Of a stretch of 64,000 nt of DNA, positions 56,297-64,000 are shown piece after piece. The DNA comes from Axinella damicornis (Eukaryota > Porifera > Demospongiae > Axinellida > Axinellidae): assembly GCA_963931865.1 (NCBI GenBank), contig OZ007516.1, positions 9,920,464 through 9,984,463 on the forward strand, in the 5' to 3' direction. The translations under genes and the position numbers were made by a program. Each line of letters opens with the position of its first letter. Positions within the stretch are counted from its first letter, which is position 1. The notes under the pieces are model-generated. The model saw only the letters and a program-made list of their open reading frames with translations, did no database searches and was not told the DNA's origin.

Positions 56297-58374
56297 ATAT
56301 ATATATAAATTTTAATGACAGATAATGGCCAGAAGGCCCAACAGTCAAAGTGAGAAAACTCAATAAACTCTAAGTTGTAGTTGGACGATTCCTTATAAAC
56401 AGTTGTCTTAATTGGAATGCCTTAAGTAAAAAAACACCCAATAGGTATATTGCACGACCATTCCTGGCCTTCCATATAAGCCTAAACTTTTCAATATCCT
56501 CTAGATAGTTGAAGGAATAGTTTATCGTTTGGCAATACTGCAGTAGTCTGGTTCGTTCCGTTAGAGCTTCGTACAGGCGGCATTGGAATACAAAATGCAA
56601 CTCATCTTCCACTCTTCCATCACAGTACCAGCAGAACCTCTCATCGCAGGGGATTGGAGTGGGCAGCCTGTAACGGCCAGTCTCGATATGGAGGGGGTGG
56701 CAGCTGATCCTCACCTTTGTGATTGGGACCCGTAGGTGAGGTGGCAGGTTGAGGTAGGATTCTCTTTCGAATGTTGTTTTGAATAGCTTGTAAAATCTCA
56801 ATTTTCCTGTTGTTGATGCTAGTTGGCTATGCCACGTTTGGACGTACTGATCCCTACATCTTTGTTCCAGTTCGGCAAGAAAGGGACCTTTGGGCACCGA
56901 TGAGGGATTTGACCATATATTGGAGAAGCCCAAGTTGTCTAAGGTTTGTTTTATATAGGATAGCCAGTCTGAACCACTTTCTGTTTGCATGAGATATGCT
57001 TCTTTGAGCAGAACTGGAGTATTCCAGTCAGAAACAATTCGTAGCCAATATTTTATGATTGCACTTCTTCTCTTGATTTCCAGGGGGACTCTGCCCAATT
57101 CCCCATACACTGCTAGGTTCGTTGCTGTGTTGGGTACTCCTAGCGCAAATTTGCAGAATCTACGGTGGACTATTTCTAAGTCATCTGCTTTCACATGGCC
57201 CCATACCTCACACCCATAGTTGGCTATTGGGGATATCAGAGAGTCGAAGAGATGGCAAAGGAGAGATGGTTTGGGAAATTGCAGAAGTCTAATTTTCTTG
57301 AAAAGAGAAAACATTGCTTTCTGTGCTTGATTGGTGAGGGTGGAGATAGCTGGTTTGAGGGAGGCACTATCAGATAAGAGAATTCCAAGATACTTGTAGC
57401 TTTTTACTACTTCAATAGGGTGTTCATTCAGACTGAATTGTGTATCCTGTGAGTTCCTTTTGTTGTTGTAGATGACAATTTTTGTTTTTTCAAAGTTGAT
57501 TGATAGATTTGAGGCTTCACAGAAATTGCCTAATAGATTGATGGAGGTCTGCAGTTCTGCTGGAGAGGAGGCTAGCAGGACAAGATCATCTGCAAAGAGG
57601 AGGAGCCGTAGATGTGTTTGCACAAGCTGTACTGAACCCGAGTTGTTATCAGTCAGAAACTGGTCTAAGTCATTGATGAAGAGACTGAAGAGGAGAGGGC
57701 TTAGGTTGCATCCTTGTCGGACTCCTCTTCTGCATGCAAAAATTTCTGATTCCTCATGGTTCGCACATAGTCTGGATGTTGCCTGTGCATACATGCTTTG
57801 CAAGATGGAAAGCATCTTCGAGCTTATGCCAATGGAAGCCAATTTCTCCCATAAGAGAGCATGGTGTACCTTGTCGAAAGCTTTGGAAAAATCAATGAAG
57901 CATGTGTAGAGTGGTTTCTTCTTCTTTCTGAATATTTGTGTGATTGTGTTTATAATGAAAATAGCATCCGTTGTTCTCCGGTTTGCTCTGAATCCGAATT
58001 GGGACTCATTCAGTTTACCGTTGGATTCAGCCCAATTGGATATCCTGTCTCGTATAATTGAAGTGAAGATCTTTCCCATCACATTAAGAAGGGTGATGCC
58101 TCTATAGTTTGATGGGGTGCTCTTGTCCCCTTTCTTGTATATGGGTTTGATTGCACCCAGGCTCCAAGCCTCCGGGAAAGTTTCCGTGGACAGAATTGAA
58201 TTGAATAATGTTGTGAGGTGTGAGATCAAACAGTTATTAAAGAGTTTGAATACCACTGGGGGAAGTCCATCCGGGCCTGGAGCTTTATGTCGTTTCAATC
58301 TCTTAACAGCGATTAGCACTTCCTCCTCTGAGAATGGGGTGTCGGTCAGGATGTTAAATTCGTTCCCAAGGGTA
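56297..58374 (-). mobile_element. 5'-truncated non-LTR retrotransposon
   Basis: The insertion lies between AATATT and CAAATTCAA of the host repeat; copy A shows the unoccupied site. TAATATT (left) and TAGTATT (right) may be the target duplication. On the minus strand its 3' end is an A/T-rich tail (TATATATATAT). The 5' end is cut inside the RT ORF, so the endonuclease region is absent. Confidence 0.85.
56370..58374 (-). CDS. Non-LTR reverse transcriptase, 5'-truncated ORF
   Basis: About 670 codons are open without a stop. Reverse transcriptase blocks appear in order: HKAPGPDGLPPVVFK (residues about 34-48), PIYKKGDKSTPSNYRGITLL (82-101), SQFGFRANRRTTDAI (129-143), FIDFSKAFDKVHH (164-176), RRGVRQGCNLSPLLFSLFIN (220-239) and the catalytic LLLFADDLVLL (262-272). 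The thumb has KSYKYLGILL. Near residue 581-603 is a Cys/His cluster (CDERFCWYC...HFVFQC) typical of LINE C-termini. The natural N-terminus is missing: the first few codons of the open frame come from the target sequence. It is a recent, probably immobile copy, since it lacks the endonuclease needed for target-primed insertion. Confidence 0.9.
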
Positions 58375-58736
58375 GTATTCAAATTCAACGAACTCGACGG
58401 ACCGTCTAGCTACCTGTAGCTGTTCGACGAACGATGGCGACAACAAAGACGGAGACCACTCGTGGACATTGGCTAGAGCATCATGAACATTCTTCCTCCT
58501 CGGCGACACTGACAAAGACGGAGACAACGCGTGGACCTACACGTACCGCCTTGCCGGTTAGCCTAGCTACATTGCTGCTAGGCTATAAACGCTAACCTGA
58601 CTCGCTCACAGTTGCTGTGATGTGCACGAGAGGATGCAGAGAATATAGTTCTACAATGACATACTAAAAATCGTCTTTCAGCAACTTCATGCTAATGCGT
58701 ACAACAACATTGCTAGCAGAAACAGAAACACTGAAT

Positions 58737-59175
58737 GGTTCAGCCAGCAATAGCCCTCTTCGGTCACACACTTGCTTCCAACAATGCTGATCATGGCTTT
58801 GACCGTTTTCATATACTGCCCAGCCTTCACTACTATACTGACATGCAGTTACGGAGGGTGAGCCCCAAGTCAGTTCCACTTTGCATTGCACATGTAGCTA
58901 TGTAGAGCTGTTTACCTTTCCATTCAAATGTACTACTTCACACTTATATAAAAAATGGTTCAGCCAGCAATAGCCCTCTTCGGTCACACACTTGCTTCCA
59001 ACAATGCTGATCATGGCTTTGACCGTTTTCATATACTGCCCAGCCTTCACTACTATACTGACATGCAGTTACGGAGGGTGAGCCCCGAGTCAGTTCCACT
59101 TTGCATTGCACATGTAGCTATGTAGAGCTGTTTACCTTTCCATTCAAATGTACTACTTCACACTTATATAAAATT
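58737..59175. repeat. 220-bp tandem duplication at the end of copy B
   Basis: ATGGTTCAGCCAGCAATAGC recurs 220 bp apart. The units run through CACTTATATAAAA and differ at very few positions. The first unit overlaps the end of the dispersed repeat. Confidence 0.85.
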
Positions 59176-59962
59176 TGCATACAAATGTCTCCATCGCCGT
59201 TTTGAAAGGCCTATGATGGCAAGAGGTGTATAATAATAAGAAGACTTATTATTATACACTCTTGATGATGGTGAGGCATAGGAACACACCTCAATGATCA
59301 TACAGAGAAAAGGGACACTGCTCCGGCCCCAGAAGAGTGGCACACCACCAGATTTTCATACCGGAGGTATCCTCTCTGCAGAAGTTAAGCTCAGCGTTTT
59401 GTCCAACACCCACGCCTAATTCCCTTGCAGACTCACAATGCGATTATCGCTAATTGGATTATGCTGTGGTACTAGCACGTGCATGTTCGTACTCAGTAAT
59501 GACGAAGCGGACCCAGAGATGCCCCGGCGATTGTAGCTGCAGTCTGTCCTCAAAGATTCTGACCAGTGAGCAAGAGGTACGCGAGTAAATTATTTACAAC
59601 AGGGAACAAAGTATTACGTGTCATACACGCACGCACAACTTCTGTTGAGGCATCCGTTCAGCTTCGGCGCGGCCCGACCCATGGCTGTGGACAGCACGTG
59701 CCGAAGGGGCTACCCATCCCACCATGACTATGAGCACGACTTGAGGGGTAGTCATTGGTCCTAGGAGATCCCAAACTTTTGTATTTCCTGTCCCCAGTGG
59801 GTAAACAAGGAAATTAGTATGCCATAAGGCGTGGAAACCTTTCTTACATGTACAGGGTTAGAAACAAATTCACCATCCAGACTCTATGATTTGTCATATT
59901 GGGGTCCTGGGGGGGGGGGGGGGGGGGGGGGGGTCAGGTCGTACCCCCTAAATTACTGTACT

Positions 59963-59999
<37 letters not shown>

Positions 60000-61620
60000 C
60001 AATCACATCCTTGGCAAGGGGTGTACACTTATTTAATGGAATAGTCCTGCCTGCCACGTGTGCATGTCTAGCAGCCGCAGGCCTGGTCAAGAGTTTACAT
60101 TGCAACTCATGGCTGAAACCGAACGGCTTGGGAAGGAGACCACGATCTAGTATATTTATGTGTACGTACGCATTACGTTGCGTGAGTGAAATTTGAGCAG
60201 GACATGGCGGACCCGGGTCTGCAATCCTTTTACATCTGGAACTTCCAGTGCAAAGCACGAACTTCAAGGTGCCATGAAAGCCCATCCTAAAACTAGAGGT
60301 GCTCAGCAGAGCACGTACCCCGTGCGCAACTTTGACTTGACAGCTATAAGCTTAGGCCTACCACCGATTATTCATACAGCATGCACGATGAGCTAGCTAT
60401 AGGCCACGATTTACAGCGATATCAGCATGCAGAATGAGATACCGTAAGTTGTGGCAGTAATGTTAGAAATAGGGTGTGGTCAAGTTGTATAAATTAGAAG
60501 CACGACTTTCACGCAGCTTTTCTCAGCCTCTCGAGTAGATCTCTGGCCTGTGAGTTACGTAGATGCTAGTATTTTCTGAATTCCGACACTTCTATCCTGA
60601 AATAAGCCTTCAACAAGGCCTTCACTGCTCAAACCGCTCTACATCTATGGACAGACTGACAGGACAGACTGACAGACAAACCGATCACTCTACCCCCTGC
60701 TGCGCATGTGCACGGGGTAATAAAGGCTACGCGCCTCTGTGCACTGCCTTCGGCAGCAGCCCTGCATATAAAAGAACCCCCCTTTCTAAAATCCTGGATC
60801 CACCCCTGGATAGTGTCCATCTCATGATGAAATGTACACGCACGCACAACTTCTGTTGAGGCCAATGTCTCTGCATCACTCAGCCCAACCCTTGGCTATT
60901 GACAGCATGTATGAAGGGGATCCCCTTCCCGCCGCAACTCGCATTAGTTCCGCCTGCCACGTGTGCATATCTAGCGGCTGCAGGCCAGGTCAAAAGGTTC
61001 AGCATAGCGGTTTTCTGCCTCCAGTGGAATATTGGTGAATGTCTGCTCGGAGAATAGTGTACCTTTCGTCAGTGGGTGAGCGCGGTAGGCTCCGTTAATA
61101 GGAGAGAGTCCAATAGGTTAGAGCATAATTATACAAACGGGGAAGGGGAATCTTCTCATGTATGGCAGAGTGGAAAGAAAAGAAGCTACAACACTGTGTG
61201 AAACGGGCATTCTACTGTATGTAAATATTCACATTTCCCATTCCACAGTTCCAGTACCTGAAGCTGGGACACTGGAGGCACATCTGCTCTCCAACCAATC
61301 ATACCAGGTCAGCAGGCTGTCATGTGACAACAAATTTGACTGTCATGTGACAACAAATTTGTGTGATATCCATCTTCATGTTTCCAAGTTCTGCAACATA
61401 ATTCAATCAGATCTGAGGTCACCCAGTGTGTGGTGTTTAGACCACAGAATTTAGTTTTGTTCCCAGAGGTCCATGAAATGAGACTGACCACAGATCTGAT
61501 TGGCCAAGATTACAAGAGCCAAGTGTTGCAGTGCAACCAAGAACGCCATGTGATGTTCTGTCTCCCTCCCCTCCGGGCCCCCCTCCCTCCCCTCCCCCAC
61601 CCTCTTCCCATCAGACCATG
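59176..61620. other. Repeat fragments and poly(G), no recognised gene
   Basis: 59218-59270 is a small palindrome (TAATAATAAG..CTTATTATTA). poly(G) lies at 59909-59932 and 59964-59994. 59625-59720 and 60835-60925 share ACGCACGCACAACTTCTGTT. 60046-60090 and 60950-60990 share CTGCCACGTGTGCAT. 60680-60800 ends with ATCCTGGATCCACCCCTG, a common mobile-element phrase. Open pieces at 61250-61310 and 61450-61560 with AG/GT borders are unassigned. Confidence 0.45.
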
Positions 61621-61975
61621 TGTAACGTGCCTACTAGGCTGCTTCAGCTAGCGACCTGGTCACGTCCGATGATGTCAGGTAGAGAGAGGGTGTAGACACA
61701 CGGGGGTGGTGCCCAACCATCATAATACCTGTTTTGTGTCAATCTGTCCCAGGCATTGTGAACAACGAACAGTATTGTCGGTCTGCCTTGCAAAGGCTAT
61801 GACATCCAGGCTTTGGGCGGATAGTACTAAAAGGGCATTGATCAAGATTCTTCATTGGGCACCACCTCCCATGTGTCTACTGTCTGTCTACCTGATGGCA
61901 CCGCAGATCTCCGCGCCATATTTCATACCGCAAGCGATCAACTACCGGTGGTGGGATTGGCCTGGGAGCGAGGCT
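61621..61975. mobile_element. Diverged copy of the 8560-8966 MITE
   Basis: Shares GGTGCCCAACC, the TGTGAACAAC and GGGCACCACC blocks, and ends GGCCTGGGAGCGAGGCTA. The left terminus is degraded. Confidence 0.7.
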
Positions 61976-62679
61976 ATAGATACTAGTTGTCTTCTCTCTA
62001 GCACTCACCCTCTGTAGCTAGGAGCAATAGACTAGTGTCCCCAAAGCATGGGGACTATGCACTATGTTACTCTATAGCTAGGAGCTATAGACTACACAAC
62101 TTGAGGATGGTGCAGGCATCGTTATGGTGAAGTCTTCCCGCCAGACGTTAGTTAGGTCATCCAGAGTAGCCTACTATGTACTACAAATGCTAGATACATG
62201 TAAGTTTCTTGAGTGCAATGACTACACAGCAGATCACTTCCAAAGTAGTTCAGAGTGGGTAGGTACATTATTGAGGATGCTCTGGGTACAGGACTAATGA
62301 TGTCGTCATTACTTCATGGGAAAAAAATGGCTCACATGTTGGGGATATAGATGGCTATGTGAATGAGGTACGGGGTGAGGAACAGGTTGACTGTATAAGC
62401 ATGTGAACCGTAGACGCACGTCCCTTATGCGGTCACTTTTGTACTTACGAGCTGGCTGACATTCGTCTTTGACAAGGACCTAACTACCTAGCGTGAGCTC
62501 CTTTCGATGCTGTCATTCCCTCCCTCCAACTTACACAACAGCAAACATCGAGATGCTCACTGTACTTAAGGCCTTGGTTGAGCTAGGATGTACATATTAG
62601 TATGCCAACTTCACCTCGGTATTACACAGAAATAGATCATTGTGTTCCATGTTGTTGATGATAATATGAATGTGTAATG
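61976..62679. other. Non-coding, includes inverted copy of 10126-10290
   Basis: 62370-62540 is the inverted partner of 10126-10290. Otherwise only short CTATAGCTAGGAG repeats (62010-62090) are noted. Confidence 0.5.
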
Positions 62680-62862
62680 CGCTCAGCAATCATCTACCTC
62701 AGATTCAGTGGTAGATGACTCTTCTTCAAATGCTATTTCAGCCATCTCATCTTGTTGTATAACCTCCTCTGTGTTGGAACAGTTAATGCACTGGCATATT
62801 GAACTTTGAATCTTTTTCCTTCTGTAGCCGCATGTGGTGCAGGAGCTTCATAAGACGGACTA
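62680..62862 (-). pseudogene. CXC-type Cys-rich tail remnant
   Basis: The minus strand encodes SSCTTCGYRRKKIQSSICQC and INCSNTEE, then an acidic end (AEIAFEEESSTTESEVDDC) and a stop. C-x2-C...C-x-C-x2-C followed by an acidic C-terminus resembles tesmin/TSO1-like CXC tails, such as that of the pseudogene at 44035-46185. Upstream sequence on this strand has stops and no recognised domain. It is probably a fragment of a mobile or multicopy gene. Confidence 0.4.
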
Positions 62863-62935
62863 CCACCCGCAAAGGGAAAGTGTGCATATCTGGAGGCGCT
62901 GAAGTATGGAATAGGTAAGTGTCTAGTGATGCTAT

Positions 62936-62990
62936 AGCCTCGTTCCCAGGCCTGCCCAGCTTGGGGAGAGCTGGGCAGGCCTGGTATGCC
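62936..62990. mobile_element. TAGCCTCG-family hairpin, one terminus
   Basis: TAGCCTCGTTCCCAGGCCTG, then CCCAGCTTGGGGAGAGCTGGG. The right terminus is incomplete (GGCCTGGTATGCCTGG). Confidence 0.7.
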
Positions 62991-63826
62991 TGGTATGTTT
63001 CCTCACATGAGCATTACTTAAGGTAGCACATACCCCTTTACGTTAGGTTACCTTTAATCATCCCTTGACCCCAGCTCATTGGACACCTCCACCTGACTAC
63101 CTGTAGTGCTGTACTACGTGTAGTGCTGTAACAAGCAGTTAATGTAAGCGCATGTGCTCCACCATGTCTTGCCATGTCTTGCAGTATGGCCACAGTGCTC
63201 ACAGTTCCATCCATGTTGGTCACTTGTCCATGTCACCATGCCCACATGAGCCTTCTTGAGTCACTCCAAGCCGGAGTATTGTAGATTGCAAGTCTGTTGT
63301 CTTACTCAGCATAATTATTGTTGAATGAATTAGTTAGTGGTTTGAGGTTAACATTATTCATGACGATACCATGGCTTCCCGGGATCCCCTAGGATCTCTG
63401 AAAGAGTGTCTGCGCTCACCAGTGTTGTCTGCGGACCGGGGTGTGTTGCGGCAACAGGAGGCGGTGAGGGGCAGTCGGGGGGAGGGCAACACCACTACTT
63501 CTTGATGACGTCCACTGTTGGTAGCTTGTGAATTTAAATACTGACCGGGGTGTGTTGCGGCTGAGATCAGTGTCCGACCTGCAGTCTGGAGTCGTGGCAT
63601 TCTGCTGTGGTGAGCCCATGACTTGCTGATGCACCTTGTGGCATCATAATTATTGAAGTGGGGTACCAATTGTGTCTGCGATCTTCCTCCTACCCTCTTT
63701 CGTTCTCCCCCTCACCTCTTTCATTCTCCTTCCTCTCCCTTCTTCCACCTCTCCTTCCTCTCCCCTCCTCTTTCTTCCCCCCCCCCCCTCCCTCCTTCAC
63801 CATTCCTTCTGCTCCCACCATTCCAG
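62991..63826. other. No recognised gene; C/T-rich end
   Basis: GACCGGGGTGTGTTGCGGC is directly repeated at about 63434 and 63542. 63680-63820 is pyrimidine-rich with a short poly(C), leading to the acceptor of the following exon. Confidence 0.5.
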
Positions 63827-63927
63827 GTCACTCCTTCCACAAACACTGTCTCCCAGAGCAGGCATGCATCACCTGCTTCACTGAGAACTTGAAGAAGTTC
63901 CATACACGTGCACTAACACAGTTATAA
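63827..63927 (+). CDS. VPS11: RING-type exon resembling VPS11 C-terminus
   Basis: After a CATTCCAG acceptor the exon (first Gly codon split, phase 1) encodes GHSFHKHCLPEQACITCF, then TENLKKFHTRALTQL and TAA. G-H-S-F-H-x-H-C and C-x-T-C-x-x-E-N-x-K match the second half of the RING-H2 finger of VPS11, a shared subunit of the HOPS and CORVET tethering complexes. The loop between the two motifs is shorter than in known VPS11, and the frame stops 15 residues later, where VPS11 normally continues about 90 more. It is either a shortened or damaged copy, or another RING protein. The preceding zinc-ligand exon was not found. Confidence 0.5.
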
Positions 63928-64000
63928 GTGAATGATGTTATTTTTATTTTTAATATACTAGATTTGAAGTGCATGGTGTCAATTGCAACAAGTATCACGA

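Larger units (their letters stand above)
56133..58862. repeat. Dispersed GGGGCGAGC repeat, copy B, split by a retrotransposon
   Basis: 56133-56296 and 58375-58862 match the continuous copy A (5692-6312). A GCTT microsatellite-like expansion lies at 56200-56235. Confidence 0.85.

Noticed and set aside
57472..57909. 145-codon forward ORF
   Set aside because: Antisense shadow of the reverse transcriptase ORF.

Overview
The window looks like a repeat-rich region of an animal nuclear genome. Single exons with GT/AG splice borders match conserved eukaryotic genes (TRMU, GET3, LRRC40, SNRNP40, VPS11). A multi-exon kinase copy is of the MAPKAPK2/3 type, and there are EGF-like and fibrinogen-like exons. 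Together these point to a metazoan. The large load of short inverted-repeat elements and the decayed CXC-tailed gene suggest a sponge- or cnidarian-grade marine invertebrate, but this placement is inference. I see no bacterial operons, CRISPR arrays or convincing RNA genes.

Layout. 0-12 kb: small foldback elements, one TRMU exon (3041-3141), a frameshifted EGF-repeat gene on the minus strand (4621-5143), an intact copy of a dispersed repeat (5692-6312), a 124-bp higher-order minisatellite (6902-7330), two exons of a Cys-rich protein (9069-9411) and a GET3 exon lacking its switch I segment (11123-11246). 12-15 kb: two almost identical 1-kb TTAA-flanked elements, each with a 183-codon ORF, around a diverged tandem repeat full of TAATGATATTCATGA-like motifs. 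15.4-22.3 kb: a large inverted duplication whose arms differ by insertions. 22-35 kb: LRRC40 exons 9.65 kb apart, with nested transposons in the intron (27.1-29.5 kb), Ty3/gypsy gag debris and a decayed vWA-like exon. 36.4-38.7 kb: a decayed Ty3/gypsy integrase region split by a third copy of the TTAA element. 40.1 kb: an SNRNP40 exon. 42.7-53.5 kb: a seven-exon MAPKAPK pseudogene whose first visible intron holds a decayed gene with ADTR / SPGTD / GCDFTS motifs and a Cys-rich tail. 56.3-58.4 kb: a 5'-truncated non-LTR retrotransposon with an open 670-codon reverse transcriptase ORF, inserted in a second copy of the 5.7-kb repeat. 62.7-64 kb: a CXC-type tail remnant and a VPS11-like RING exon.

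No complete host gene is visible. Recognisable genes appear as one to a few exons, several of them damaged, among mobile elements of at least six terminal types. These are TTAA-GG (Kolobok-like), TTAA-CCC (piggyBac-like), TAGCCTCG with 9-bp target duplications, TA-flanked CCGTAG, ACTACCAG with a 5-bp duplication, and CACTCCTGGTAG. The main value of the window is as a record of nested insertion, shown by several paired occupied and empty sites.
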